A stretch of DNA of 64,000 bases, from assembly GCA_037046735.1 (NCBI GenBank), contig JBAOHC010000027.1:434001-498000 (forward strand). Reading direction: 5' to 3'. Of the stretch, positions 34,785 through 44,314 are shown in pieces; the stretch's first letter is position 1, and each line of letters begins with the position of its first letter. The DNA comes from JADKAV01 sp037046735 (lineage in GTDB: Bacteria > Actinomycetota > Actinomycetes > S36-B12 > UBA10799). The notes under the pieces were generated by a model. That model was not told the DNA's origin, did no database searches, and saw nothing but the letters and a program-made list of their open reading frames with translations. Position numbers and translations under genes: made by a program.

Positions 34785-34936
34785 GACCCCAGTGTCGCTG
34801 GTGCGCGCAATCGGCTCAGAATCGCCCTGACCTGTCAGATCCGCCCCTCCCGAGCGGGCGACTCTGAACGGAACCGGCGAACCTCAAGAACGTGCGCCTC
34901 GGCGAGGGGGCACCTGGACGCGGCTGCAGAGCATGC

Positions 34937-34974
34937 GAAAGGGGGGCGACCGCAGTGGCGGCCGCCCCCCTTTC
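34937..34974 (-). terminator. Strong GC hairpin, probable terminator
   Basis: GAAAGGGGGGC at 34937-34947 pairs perfectly with GCCCCCCTTTC at 34964-34974, and the inner bases extend the stem with one mismatch. It lies seven bases after the stop of the acyl-CoA synthetase on the minus strand. The T tract is short, so it may act in both directions. The remaining bases up to hemW (34785-34936) show nothing else. Confidence 0.7.
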
Positions 34975-34981
34975 ACCTTGT

Positions 34982-36808
34982 TCAGCTGTACATCGCGTCC
35001 AGGATGTCGCGGTACTTCTCCTCGACCGCCTTGCGCTTGACCTTGAGGCTCGGGGTCAGTTCGCCGGCCTCCACCGTGAAGTCGCGATCCAGGATCTCGA
35101 ACTTCTTGATGGTCTCCCACTTGTTGAGCTTCGAGTTGAGCTCATCGACGGAGACCTGCATCTCCTTGAGCAGCTCGGGATCCTTGGCGATCTCCGACAG
35201 CGATGCTCCGGCCTTGCCGTGATCGGCGGCCCAGGCTGCGGCAGCATCCGGATCGAGGGTGATCAAAGCGCTAGCGAAGTTGCGGTCGTTGGCGTGGACC
35301 ACCATGTTGCCGACCAGGCCACTGATGGCCTTGAACTGGCTCTCAATCGCAGACGGGGCGATGTACTTGCCGCCGGACGTCTTGACCAGGTCCTTCTTGC
35401 GGTCAGTGATCTTGACCCGGCCCATCTCGTCGATCTCGCCGATGTCACCGGTGGCGAACCAGCCGTCACCGGGGAAGACCTCAGCGTTGGCCTCCGGCAG
35501 GTTACGGTACCCGCGCATGACGCCAGCCCCGCGGATCAGGATCTCGCCGTCAGCGGCAATCTTGATCTCTGTGCCAGCAGCCGGCTCGCCGACTGTGCCG
35601 AACTTGATCCGGTCAGGACGCATGACAACCGTTGCGGCACTGGTCTCGGTGAGTCCGTAGCCCTCCAAGATGGGCAGGCCCGCGGTGTAGAACCACAGCG
35701 CGATGTCCTTGCTCAGGGCCGCGGAGCCGGAGATCATGTAGCGCATGTGGCCGCCGAGCCGCTCCTGAATCTTGGAGTAGACCAGCTTGTTCGCCAGGTT
35801 CAGCTTGAAGTTCTCCATGCCGCTCAGCGACTGACCGGCCAGCTTCTTCTCCGACATCTGGTTGCCGAAGCTGAAGGCCCACGTGAAGATCTTCGCCTTG
35901 GCGCCACCGTCGGCCAGCGCAGTCTGCGCGACCTTGGAGTAGACCTTCTCGAAGATCCGCGGAACCGCTGCCATGAACGTCGGCTGCACGATCGGCAGGT
36001 TGTCGACGATCTTGGGGACGCGGCCGTCGACCGCGGTCACGAACCCGACCTGCAGGCCCGCGAGCAGCAGCACCTTGCCGAAGGAGTGGGCCAGCGGCAG
36101 CCACAGGAACTGCACATCGTCGCTGTTCATGATCCCGAGGCTGTCCATGAAGGCGGCCTCATAGGTCCAGTTGTTGTGCGTCAGCTCAACACCCTTGGGC
36201 TTACCGGTCGTGCCCGAGGTGTAAATGAGGGTGGCCAGACAGTCACCCGTGACAGTCTGCGCACGATCCTTGACCGACGTCGGATTCTGCTGCAGGTAGG
36301 TCTGCCCCATGGCCCGCAACTCGTCGAGGCTGATCACCCAGTCGCCGTCGCCGGCGCCGGTGAACAGGATGATCTTCTCGATGTTGAGCTCATCCTTGTG
36401 CAGGGCGATCTTGTCGACCTGGCTCTGGTCCTCAGCGAACACGAACCGGGTGTTTGAGTCCCCCAGGATGTAGGCGACGTCGTGGTCCCCGGTGCTGGCG
36501 TACACGGTTGTGGTCGCCCCACCTGCCAACATGATCGCCTGGTCGGCCAGCACCCAGTCCAGACAGGTGTTGGAGGCAATCGCGACGCGCTGCTCCTTCT
36601 CCAAGCCCAAGGACAGCAGTGCCGCGGCCATGGCCTCGGTGTCGTCGTAGGTTTGCTTCCACGTCAGTGATCGCCAGCCGGAATCATCGGCTGTCGGAGC
36701 CCGGAAAGCCTCTCCATTGGGAGTTGCAGCGACCCGGTCCAGGATCATGTGCGCGACAGATGCCGCAGTGGGCGGCAGCGTCTCGCGTCCTGTAGTTACG
36801 TTTGCCAC
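34982..36808 (-). CDS. Long-chain acyl-CoA synthetase (AMP-binding)
   Basis: 608 residues from GTG 36808, preceded by AAAGG. Adenylate-forming enzyme: P-loop-like YTSGTTGKPKGVELTHNNW, the EGYGLTETSA motif, WFATGDIGEIDEMGRVKITDRKKDL, and the C-terminal Lys region ELTPSLKVKRKAVEEKY. It activates fatty acids to acyl-CoA through acyl-AMP and is cytosolic or membrane-peripheral. Architecture and length match the FadD15-like actinobacterial group. Single gene with its own terminator. Confidence 0.94.
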   Translation of the reverse strand: MANVTTGRETLPPTAASVAHMILDRVAATPNGEAFRAPTADDSGWRSLTWKQTYDDTEAMAAALLSLGLEKEQRVAIASNTCLDWVLADQAIMLAGGATTTVYASTGDHDVAYILGDSNTRFVFAEDQSQVDKIALHKDELNIEKIILFTGAGDGDWVISLDELRAMGQTYLQQNPTSVKDRAQTVTGDCLATLIYTSGTTGKPKGVELTHNNWTYEAAFMDSLGIMNSDDVQFLWLPLAHSFGKVLLLAGLQVGFVTAVDGRVPKIVDNLPIVQPTFMAAVPRIFEKVYSKVAQTALADGGAKAKIFTWAFSFGNQMSEKKLAGQSLSGMENFKLNLANKLVYSKIQERLGGHMRYMISGSAALSKDIALWFYTAGLPILEGYGLTETSAATVVMRPDRIKFGTVGEPAAGTEIKIAADGEILIRGAGVMRGYRNLPEANAEVFPGDGWFATGDIGEIDEMGRVKITDRKKDLVKTSGGKYIAPSAIESQFKAISGLVGNMVVHANDRNFASALITLDPDAAAAWAADHGKAGASLSEIAKDPELLKEMQVSVDELNSKLNKWETIKKFEILDRDFTVEAGELTPSLKVKRKAVEEKYRDILDAMYS

Positions 36809-36919
36809 GTTTTTCGTACCTTTCGGTGCCGTAGTGGGCGGATGTGACCCTCGCCACACTAATACGGCACCGACAAAAATGCAGACTCACTGGGCAATTC
36901 GCCCGAATGGCGCGTCGCG

Positions 36920-37192
36920 TCAGGCGGCAACCTTGGCGTTGGCTACGGCCTTGTCCAGGGCGCTCTTCTTGTTCGCGGCCTGGTTCTTGTGGATGATGCC
37001 CTTGCTCACGGCCTTGTCCAACTTGCGGCCTGCCTCGCGGGCATACGTCTCGGCCTTCTCGATATCCCCAGCGGACAGTGCCTCGCGGACCCGGCGCGAC
37101 GACGTGCGCAGCGCGCTCTTCACGGCCTTATTGCGCTCGTTGGCCTTGTTGTTGGTCTTGATCCGCTTGATCTGGGACTTGATGTTCGCCAC
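36920..37192 (-). CDS. rpsT: 30S ribosomal protein S20
   Basis: Helical 16S-binding protein. 90 residues starting at GTG 37192: MANIKSQIKRIKTNNKANER, then SALRTSSRRVREAL and the KGIIHKNQAANKKSALDKAV end. Very basic, typical length. It is divergent from lepA with 161 bases between, as usual in actinobacteria. Confidence 0.97.
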   Translation of the reverse strand: MANIKSQIKRIKTNNKANERNKAVKSALRTSSRRVREALSAGDIEKAETYAREAGRKLDKAVSKGIIHKNQAANKKSALDKAVANAKVAA

Positions 37193-37353
37193 GGTGCTCT
37201 TATGTCCTTGTCATCGCTTGGTATTCACGGTCTCGGCGGTCAACGCCAGGAAAGTAGGCAGCCTGGCATGCGCACAGCCGCAACCTCTCAAGCATAGCCG
37301 CCTGTCCACACTGCACTGCGGCTGGGCCGTTGCTGGCGTGAAACTATAGGCGT

Positions 37354-39183
37354 GTGACGACTCCGGCTCCCGGCCACACCCCCGCCGCTGCATTGCGCAA
37401 TTTCTGCATCATCGCGCATATCGATCACGGCAAGTCCACGCTGGCCGATCGCATGCTGCAGCTAACCGGTGTCGTCGATGCCCGTTCGATGCGCGCTCAG
37501 TACCTAGACCGGATGGACATCGAGCGCGAGCGTGGCATCACCATCAAGAGCCAGGCCGTGCGGCTGCCGTTCACCGCCGCCGACGACGTCACCTACATCC
37601 TCAACATGATCGACACCCCAGGGCATGTGGACTTCACCTACGAGGTCTCACGAAGTCTCGCGGCGTGTGAGGGGGCCGTGCTGCTCGTCGACGCCGCCCA
37701 GGGCATCGAGGCGCAGACGCTGGCGAACCTCTGGCTGGCCCTGGAGAATGATCTGACGGTCATCCCCGTTCTCAACAAGATCGACCTACCGGCCGCCCAG
37801 CCCGAGAAGTACGCCGCGGAACTGGCCCACATCATCGGCTGCTCCCCCGCCGACGTGCTGCAGGTGAGCGCGAAGACCGGAAGCGGGATCGAAGAGCTCC
37901 TCAACGAGATCGTTGCCCAGGTTCCACCCCCACTCGGCGATCCCGAAGCGCCGGCCCGGGCCCTGATCTTCGACTCTGTGTACGACACCTACCGCGGAGT
38001 GGTGACGTATGTGCGAGTCGTCGACGGAGCTCTGCACGCCCGCGAGCGGATCCGCATGATGAGCACTGCCGCGACCCACGAGATGCTCGAGGTCGGCGTC
38101 ATCTCCCCAGAGCCTGTGCCGACGGACTCGATCGCTGCCGGTGAGGTGGGTTACCTCATCACGGGGGTGAAAGATGTGCGGCAGTCCCGCGTCGGTGACA
38201 CAGTCACGTCTTTGCATCACCCGGCCAAGGACGCCCTGCACGGCTATCAGGACCCGAAACCGATGGTCTTCTCCGGGTTGTATCCGATCGATGGCTCGGA
38301 CTACCCCGTGCTGCGCGATGCGCTGGACAAACTCAAGCTCAACGATGCCGCCCTCGTTTACGAGCCTGAGACCTCGGCCGCGCTCGGCTTCGGGTTCCGG
38401 TGCGGCTTTCTCGGGCTGTTGCACCTCGAGATCGTGCGCGAACGGCTCGAGCGGGAGTTCAACCTGGACCTCATTTCCACAGCGCCGAACGTCGTGTACC
38501 GCGTGCTCATGGAGGACGGGGTCGAGCATGTGGTGACCAACCCCAGCGAGTTTCCTGAAGGCAAGGTCGCTGAGGTCTTCGAGCCCATCGTGCGCTCGAC
38601 GGTCCTGACGCCGAGCGACTTCGTGGGCACGGTGATGGAACTGTGCCAGACCCGGCGCGGGACGCTGCTGGGTATGGACTACCTGTCCGAGGACCGGGTG
38701 GAGATGCGCTACACGCTGCCGATGGCCGAGATCGTCTACGACTTCTTCGACCAGCTCAAATCGCGCACCCGCGGCTATGCCTCCTTGGACTACGAGCCGG
38801 ACGGTGAGCAGTCCGCGAATCTGGTCAAGGTCGACATCCTGTTGCAGGGTGACACGGTGGATGCGTTCAGTGCGATCGTGCACCGGGACAAGTCCTATGC
38901 CTACGGCGTCATGATGACCGCTAAGTTGCGCTCCCTGATCCCTCGCCAGCAGTTCGAGGTGCCGATCCAGGCCGCGATCGGATCCCGGGTCATCGCCCGC
39001 GAGACCATCCGGGCCATCCGCAAGGACGTGCTGGCAAAGTGCTACGGCGGCGACATCACTCGTAAGCGCAAGCTTCTGGAGAAGCAGAAGGAAGGCAAGA
39101 AGCGCATGAAGATGGTGGGTCGCGTGGAGGTTCCGCAAGAGGCCTTCATCGCGGCACTGTCGACGTCGGAGACCAGCACGTGA
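37354..39183 (+). CDS. lepA: Elongation factor 4 (LepA), ribosome back-translocase
   Basis: 609 residues from GTG 37354. GTPase motifs: AHIDHGKSTLADRML (G1), RERGITIKSQ (G2), IDTPGHVDF (G3) and NKIDLP (G4). The EF-G-like domains and the unique LepA C-terminal domain (SLIPRQQFEVPIQAAIGSRVIARE, KRKLLEKQKEGKKRMK) follow. Its stop overlaps the holA start by four bases (GTGA). Confidence 0.97.
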   Translation: MTTPAPGHTPAAALRNFCIIAHIDHGKSTLADRMLQLTGVVDARSMRAQYLDRMDIERERGITIKSQAVRLPFTAADDVTYILNMIDTPGHVDFTYEVSRSLAACEGAVLLVDAAQGIEAQTLANLWLALENDLTVIPVLNKIDLPAAQPEKYAAELAHIIGCSPADVLQVSAKTGSGIEELLNEIVAQVPPPLGDPEAPARALIFDSVYDTYRGVVTYVRVVDGALHARERIRMMSTAATHEMLEVGVISPEPVPTDSIAAGEVGYLITGVKDVRQSRVGDTVTSLHHPAKDALHGYQDPKPMVFSGLYPIDGSDYPVLRDALDKLKLNDAALVYEPETSAALGFGFRCGFLGLLHLEIVRERLEREFNLDLISTAPNVVYRVLMEDGVEHVVTNPSEFPEGKVAEVFEPIVRSTVLTPSDFVGTVMELCQTRRGTLLGMDYLSEDRVEMRYTLPMAEIVYDFFDQLKSRTRGYASLDYEPDGEQSANLVKVDILLQGDTVDAFSAIVHRDKSYAYGVMMTAKLRSLIPRQQFEVPIQAAIGSRVIARETIRAIRKDVLAKCYGGDITRKRKLLEKQKEGKKRMKMVGRVEVPQEAFIAALSTSETST

Positions 39184-40142
39184 CCCTCGTGCTGCTCACC
39201 GGGTCCGACCCCTTCCTGTCGGCGCGGGCGGTCGAAGACACCGTCCGGGCCTGGAAGAGATCTGACCCCGACCTGGTGGTGGAGGAGATCCCGGGGTCCG
39301 CTGGGGACATCCGGCTTCGCCTGGCCGAAGCCGGCGGGGAGGACTTGTTCGGCACCAGCAGCATCCTGGTCGTGACCGAGGCCGATGCCCTCGGCGATGC
39401 ACTGCCGGATCTGCTCGCCGCCGCGGACACTGCTCTTGTGATCGCCCATCACCGGGGCGGTCGCGGTGGACAGGCCGCCTTGAAGGAACTCAAGAAGGTC
39501 GCCCAGACCACCGTGGACTGCCAGCCGTTGAAGAAGGGGCGGGCCCTCTCCGACTGGGTCACCGCGGAGTTCCGTCGTCACAAGCGGCGGATCACTACTG
39601 ACGGCCTGCAACTGCTGATCGAGGCCGTCGGCACGGATCTGGCCGACCTCAGTTCGGCCGCCCACCAGCTGTCATCGGACTCCGATGCCGATCCGATCGA
39701 TGCCGGGGTCGTCGGGAAGTACTTCCGCGGTGTCGCGGAACTGTCCGGCTATCAGGTCGCCGACGCAGTGATGGCCGGGCGCCCCACTGAGGTGCTCATG
39801 CGGCTACGGCAGGCGCAGATCGCCGCCGACGGCGCACGGACCGGGCCCGCCATCGTGGCCGCGGTGGCCGGTTCGGTGCGGCAGCTCATCGCGTTGTCCG
39901 CCTGCCCACCCGGGATGAACGACGCCGACGTCGCCCGCCAGATCGGCGCTCCGCCCTGGAAAGTCAAGCAGTTGCGGCCATTGCTGCGCCGCTGGCGACC
40001 GGCGCAGCTGGCGCAGGCGGTGACCCTGCTCGCGGATCTTGATGCCCGGGTCAAGGGCGGGCTGCGAGAAGGCGAGCAACTCGATGCGGCCCAGAAGGTG
40101 CACGCGTTGGAGCGCGACCTCATCGCCCTGGCCCTGGACTGA
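39180..40142 (+). CDS. holA: DNA polymerase III subunit delta
   Basis: Clamp-loader subunit that opens the beta ring. 320 residues. It has the N-terminal LLTGSDPFLSARAVEDTV, the AAA+-like middle with DLFGTSSILVVTEAD, and the collar domain with FRGVAELSGYQVADAVM and RQIGAPPWKVKQLRPLLRRW. It is coupled to lepA. Its last 23 bases overlap the end of comEC on the other strand. Confidence 0.94.
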   Translation: MTLVLLTGSDPFLSARAVEDTVRAWKRSDPDLVVEEIPGSAGDIRLRLAEAGGEDLFGTSSILVVTEADALGDALPDLLAAADTALVIAHHRGGRGGQAALKELKKVAQTTVDCQPLKKGRALSDWVTAEFRRHKRRITTDGLQLLIEAVGTDLADLSSAAHQLSSDSDADPIDAGVVGKYFRGVAELSGYQVADAVMAGRPTEVLMRLRQAQIAADGARTGPAIVAAVAGSVRQLIALSACPPGMNDADVARQIGAPPWKVKQLRPLLRRWRPAQLAQAVTLLADLDARVKGGLREGEQLDAAQKVHALERDLIALALD

Positions 40143-42168
40143 CGCCACGGGTGGCGATCCCGTCGGCCGTCAACGCGATATCGCCATTGCCCTGCGTCGC
40201 ATAGACCTGCGCGCCCACGGCGCTCCATGCTGTGACCGCCTCCGGCGTGGGGTGACCAAAGGAATTGTCGCCCACCCCGATGAGCGCGATCCGGGGCCGG
40301 ACCGCCGTCGGCAGGTCGGCGTCGAAGTCGGCCGAACCATGGTGGGGCACCTTGACGACATCGGCCTGCAGCGGCGTCCGGGATGCGAGGATAGCCTGCT
40401 GCGCCTCTTGTTCGACATCGCCGAAGAAGGCCACCGTCCCGTGTGCGCTGGTGAGGTAGAAGCTCACGCTGGCGTTGTTCGGCACCGATCCGGCATGGAT
40501 GATGCGCTGCGGCCAGAGGACCGACAGGTGCAGGCCGCCCACTTGTGCCTGAGTGCCCGGGGTGGGCACGGATGTGGGAAGTCCCTGCAGCTCCGGGAGG
40601 GCTTCCTGGAAGGTCTCCGGGGGATCGTGGCACGGGCTCACCCAGACCTGGGAGACCTGCCGACCGTGCACCACCCCTGCCAGGCCGCCGACGTGGTCGG
40701 CGTGGAAATGGGTCAGTACCAGCAGACTGATGCTGGTGACGTCCAAACGGTCCAAGCAGGCATCCATCACCTGCGGATCGGGCCCGGTGTCAACCACGAT
40801 GGTCGCCGGACCATCGCGGACGACAAAGCCATCACCTTGGCCGACGTCGCAAGCGACCAGCCACCATTGCTTGGGCGGCCATGCGTCAGCCCATCGCACG
40901 GTCAGGCTGACGATCCCGAACAGGGCTACGGCGACCACGACGAGGTGGCTTCGTCCCAGGGTGAACACGACGAGGGCGAGCACGGCGGCAAGCCCGACCC
41001 CCAGCCAGCCGCCGAGCCAGGGCAGCGGACCGAACAGGTCCCACTCGGAGACCCACAGCACGATCTCGCAGAACAGCCGGCCCAGTCCGGCGACAGGTGG
41101 CAGGACCAGACTGGTCAGGCCGAGAACCGGGATGAGCGCTGCGAGCGGCGTGACGACGACGTTGGCCAGCACGGATTGGGGACCCGGCGCGGCACCGATC
41201 GCCAGCAGGATCGGCATCGTCGCGACCTGCGCGGCCACGGTGGCGGCCAACGGGCCGCGCTCCAGCAGGGCGATGAGACCGGCGGTGGCGGCGATGGACA
41301 GCATGAACCCGACGCTGTAAGCCAGCCACGGGTCGATGAGCAGCAGCGCGATGACCGCGACCTGCAGGACATGGGCGGCGGCTTTACGCCCACCGACCAG
41401 AGCGCCGATCAGTGCGAGGGTGGCCATGGCAGCGGCCCGCACCACGCTGGGTTCACTGCCCACGATCACGACGAATGCCGCAAGGACAGCTGCGCTCAGC
41501 GCTACCCGCGGTGGTCTTGGCAGGGCCAGCCATCCACCGATCCACCACACGATCACCAGCAGGACGGCACAATTGGCGCCGGAGACCGCCGTGAGATGTG
41601 TGAGGCCCGAGTCCTGCATTGCAGACGCTGCCTGCTCGGACAGGCCCTGGTCGAGGCCGAAGGTCATCCCTGACAACAGCCATCCCGGGTCAGTGTCGTG
41701 GGCCACCGTTCGCATACGGGCCCGTAGCGCGGGGGCGATCCCTGTCGCTGGCTGAATCTGGGGCGACGACTGGATCCACACAGACGCCGCCTGCCCAGGA
41801 CGGGTAGGGGCGGTGACCCGCATCCGTGCCGTCACCAGATCCCCCATCGACGGGACAGCCTGCGCAGAACCACGCACGGTCACGGCCGCCGTCGGCGCTC
41901 CGGCCACCACCTCCGCGGTGGCATACCACGAGTCTGTCCACTGGCCGTGGCTGATCCGGGCTGCTTGGGTGAGGCGTAGCGTCAGTTCGTAACTGCGGCC
42001 CTGCTCGTACTCCGGGATCGCTTCGGCATGAACGGCGCCCACCAGCACCCCGGCCACAAGTGCGGCGGACGCCGCCGCGATCCACCAACGCTGCGCAAAT
42101 AAGGTGAGAGCCGCCATCACGACGACCCACCACAACCCGTGGGTGCCACAACAGACCCCGGCCCACAA
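40120..42168 (-). CDS. comEC: ComEC/Rec2-like competence membrane protein
   Basis: DNA-uptake channel family, 682 residues. A short N-terminal hydrophobic pair is followed by the OB-like DUF4131 region (about 50-140) and the Competence domain with many helices, including MQDSGLTHLTAVSGANCAVL. A metallo-beta-lactamase-like domain closes it (about 440-680) with THFHADHVGGL and PHHGSADFD. The start is uncertain: TTG 42168 is the first in-frame candidate after comEA. With comEA it implies at least a remnant of a transformation apparatus; no comF, pilin or dprA is in this window. Confidence 0.92.
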   Translation of the reverse strand: MWAGVCCGTHGLWWVVVMAALTLFAQRWWIAAASAALVAGVLVGAVHAEAIPEYEQGRSYELTLRLTQAARISHGQWTDSWYATAEVVAGAPTAAVTVRGSAQAVPSMGDLVTARMRVTAPTRPGQAASVWIQSSPQIQPATGIAPALRARMRTVAHDTDPGWLLSGMTFGLDQGLSEQAASAMQDSGLTHLTAVSGANCAVLLVIVWWIGGWLALPRPPRVALSAAVLAAFVVIVGSEPSVVRAAAMATLALIGALVGGRKAAAHVLQVAVIALLLIDPWLAYSVGFMLSIAATAGLIALLERGPLAATVAAQVATMPILLAIGAAPGPQSVLANVVVTPLAALIPVLGLTSLVLPPVAGLGRLFCEIVLWVSEWDLFGPLPWLGGWLGVGLAAVLALVVFTLGRSHLVVVAVALFGIVSLTVRWADAWPPKQWWLVACDVGQGDGFVVRDGPATIVVDTGPDPQVMDACLDRLDVTSISLLVLTHFHADHVGGLAGVVHGRQVSQVWVSPCHDPPETFQEALPELQGLPTSVPTPGTQAQVGGLHLSVLWPQRIIHAGSVPNNASVSFYLTSAHGTVAFFGDVEQEAQQAILASRTPLQADVVKVPHHGSADFDADLPTAVRPRIALIGVGDNSFGHPTPEAVTAWSAVGAQVYATQGNGDIALTADGIATRGVSPGPGR

Positions 42169-42185
42169 GGCGCTTGTGCAGCCGG

Positions 42186-42815
42186 TTACCCACCATTGCC
42201 GATGGTCACCAGCGGTTGGATCTCTGCGAATGTTGCGTCCCCTATCCCCGACACCTCGGTGAGTTGATCCACGGACTGGAAACCACCGTTCAAGTCCCGG
42301 AAGGCGATGATGCGCTGGGCCAGCACGGGGCCGACGCCGGGAATCTGCTCGAGGAGTTCCGCTGGTGCGGTGTTGATATCGATGAGAGCGCCGACCCCAG
42401 GCGCTGCGCCGGCGGTCGTTGCGGTGCCTGGTGCCGGATCGAGCCCTATGCGGATCTGTTCGCCGTCCACCAGGACTCGGGCCAGGTTTTCGTCGCTGGT
42501 ATCCACACCTGGTCGGGCGCCGCCAGCCGCCTCGAGTGCGTCGATCACCCGTGCCCCTTCGGGCAGGTGCAGGACTTTGGGTGAACGGACCTTGCCAACG
42601 ACTTCGACGACCACTTGACCGGCCGGGCTGGCGCTGGCCGATGGTGTCGTACTTGCAGACGGCGCCAAGGAGACCAGTGGCGCTGTCACCGGCTGCACAG
42701 CAGGAGGTCGGCGCGTGAAGAAGGCGGTCGCCGCGACGGCGGCGAGCAGGACGCCGACGAGCATCAGCAGGGTGCGCCGATCGAATTCGAGGCTGTTCAC
42801 ACTGCCTAGCCTCAC
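42186..42815 (-). CDS. comEA: ComEA-like DNA-binding protein
   Basis: 209 residues. One membrane helix near residues 15-33 (TLLMLVGVLLAAVAATAFF) is followed by a Ser/Thr/Pro-rich linker, an SLBB domain (about 68-125, VVEVVGKVRSPKVLHLPEG) and two helix-hairpin-helix motifs (about 145-205, DINTAPAELLEQIPGVGPVLAQRI). The exposed HhH part binds double-stranded DNA for uptake. GTG 42815 is used; GTG 42800 is an alternative. It is followed by comEC. Confidence 0.94.
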   Translation of the reverse strand: MRLGSVNSLEFDRRTLLMLVGVLLAAVAATAFFTRRPPAVQPVTAPLVSLAPSASTTPSASASPAGQVVVEVVGKVRSPKVLHLPEGARVIDALEAAGGARPGVDTSDENLARVLVDGEQIRIGLDPAPGTATTAGAAPGVGALIDINTAPAELLEQIPGVGPVLAQRIIAFRDLNGGFQSVDQLTEVSGIGDATFAEIQPLVTIGNGG

Positions 42816-42897
42816 CCCGCCCGTAACCCCCCGGCGGGGCAGACCGAGGATCTGTGGATCACCTCCGCGGGCGGTCCACAGTGGTGCCAGGCTGACG

Positions 42898-43461
42898 TCA
42901 GTCCCGGCGCAGGGCCGCCCGGATGTTGCTCTGATGGCGGACCACGATGAGTAGGGCCAGCGCGGTGGCGAACACGATCTGGCTCATGTCGCTGTGCCAC
43001 ACGATGGAGGCGGGAATCAGCACCAGACTGGCCGTCAGGGAGGCAATGCCCATTCGTTTGCTCACCGCGAATACGAGACCAAAGACCAGCAATACGGGGA
43101 TCAGCCAGACCGGCTGGATGGCGAGCACTGCCCCGACCGACGTTGCCACACCCTTGCCCCCGTGACCGTGCAGGAAGGGGCTGGTGACATGCCCGAGCAC
43201 GGCAGCGAAGCCGGCGATTTCAGCCACCGCGACGTCACCGGTGGCCAGGGCGAAGCCCATCGCAGGAACAAAACCTTTCAGGATGTCCAACGCGCCGACC
43301 AGGATGGCGGTCTTCTTGCCCATCGCCCGCCCCACGTTGGTCGCACCGGGGTTGCCGGAACCGACCTCGCGCAGGTTGATGCCGCGGGCCCGCGCGATCA
43401 GTGAGGCGGGGTTGATCGACCCGACGACGTAGCCGACGACGATCGCCAAGAGCCAGATCAT
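42898..43461 (-). CDS. plsY: Glycerol-3-phosphate acyltransferase PlsY
   Basis: Transfers acyl from acyl-phosphate to glycerol 3-phosphate, the first step of phospholipid synthesis. 187 residues with about five helices and the three PlsY motifs: GSINPASLIAR, SGNPGATNVGRAMGKK and GHGGKGVATSVG. The start overlaps the degV stop (ATGA). Confidence 0.95.
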   Translation of the reverse strand: MIWLLAIVVGYVVGSINPASLIARARGINLREVGSGNPGATNVGRAMGKKTAILVGALDILKGFVPAMGFALATGDVAVAEIAGFAAVLGHVTSPFLHGHGGKGVATSVGAVLAIQPVWLIPVLLVFGLVFAVSKRMGIASLTASLVLIPASIVWHSDMSQIVFATALALLIVVRHQSNIRAALRRD

Positions 43462-44294
43462 GGTGAGTCTGCTGGCGCAATCGTGATCGCCACGACCCCC
43501 GGGCCGACATGAACCCCCATGACGGCCGTGACCTCGCCGACGACCACCTCGCAGTGCAAGGTGTCCCGCAGCCGCCTTGCCACGGACTCCGCACGGTCCG
43601 CCGCGTGCAGATGCTGCACAGCCACCCGCACTGGCCGATCCCCTGCCGCCTCCACCGCCAAGTCGGTCAGCCGTGCGAGCGCTCGATTCGCGGTCCGCGC
43701 CTTCTCCAGGGGGGCGACCTGACCATCCACCACATGCAGCAGGGGTTTCACCCGCAGGGCCCCGCCCAGCCAGGCCGAGGCGGTGCCGATGCGACCACCC
43801 CTGCGCAGGAACTCCAGGGTGTCCACGTAGAAGAGCACCTGACTGTTGTCGGCACTCCTGCGCGCCGCGTCCACGGCGGCGGCGAGTCCACCAGTGGCAG
43901 CGGCCGCAGCCGACATCGCAGCGAAGCCAAGGCCCATCGCGATGGAATGAGTGTCTATGACGGTGACCGGCACCGGACTGTCGCGGGCGGCCAGGCGGGC
44001 CGAGTCATACGTTCCGCTCAGCGCCGCCGACACATGGACGCTCAGAATCTCCGTCGCCCCACCATCGGCTGCCGCTGTGTAGGCATCGAGGAACTGCTGC
44101 GGTGTGGGCTTGGCGGTGGAGACCGAGGCGCCGCGCACGAGGGCGGTCGCGACTTCCCCACTGTTGATGTCCACCCCGTCAAGATGGGTGCGGCCGTCGA
44201 CGATGACGTGGATGGGAACGACGATCACCCCCGACTCGGCGATCATGGCCGGTGTCAGGCACGCCGTACTGTCGGTGACTACTGCGATGGACAT
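43458..44294 (-). CDS. DegV family fatty-acid-binding protein
   Basis: 278 residues from ATG 44294. It starts with the family signature MSIAVVTDSTACLTPAMIAE and has THLDGVDI, ASVSTAKPTPQQFLDAY, the lipid-binding SVHVSAALSGTYDSARLAA and TLEFLRRGGRIGTASAWLGGALRVKPLL. DegV proteins present fatty acids to acyl-phosphate kinases, which fits its coupling with plsY, an acyl-phosphate consumer. The frame is open upstream, but inside leuS. Confidence 0.93.
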   Translation of the reverse strand: MSIAVVTDSTACLTPAMIAESGVIVVPIHVIVDGRTHLDGVDINSGEVATALVRGASVSTAKPTPQQFLDAYTAAADGGATEILSVHVSAALSGTYDSARLAARDSPVPVTVIDTHSIAMGLGFAAMSAAAAATGGLAAAVDAARRSADNSQVLFYVDTLEFLRRGGRIGTASAWLGGALRVKPLLHVVDGQVAPLEKARTANRALARLTDLAVEAAGDRPVRVAVQHLHAADRAESVARRLRDTLHCEVVVGEVTAVMGVHVGPGVVAITIAPADSP

Positions 44295-44314
44295 CTCCCC
44301 ATCCTGCCCCACGA

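Noticed and set aside
34892..36457. A 521-codon plus-strand frame opposite the acyl-CoA synthetase
   Set aside because: Antisense shadow of a gene with all adenylation motifs; no ribosome site or domain.
37786..39138. A 450-codon minus-strand frame inside lepA
   Set aside because: LepA is intact on the plus strand; the antisense frame has no motif.
40120..40142. The 23-base overlap of holA and comEC as a regulatory antisense device
   Set aside because: Short convergent overlaps are common in compact actinobacterial genomes; nothing else supports regulation.
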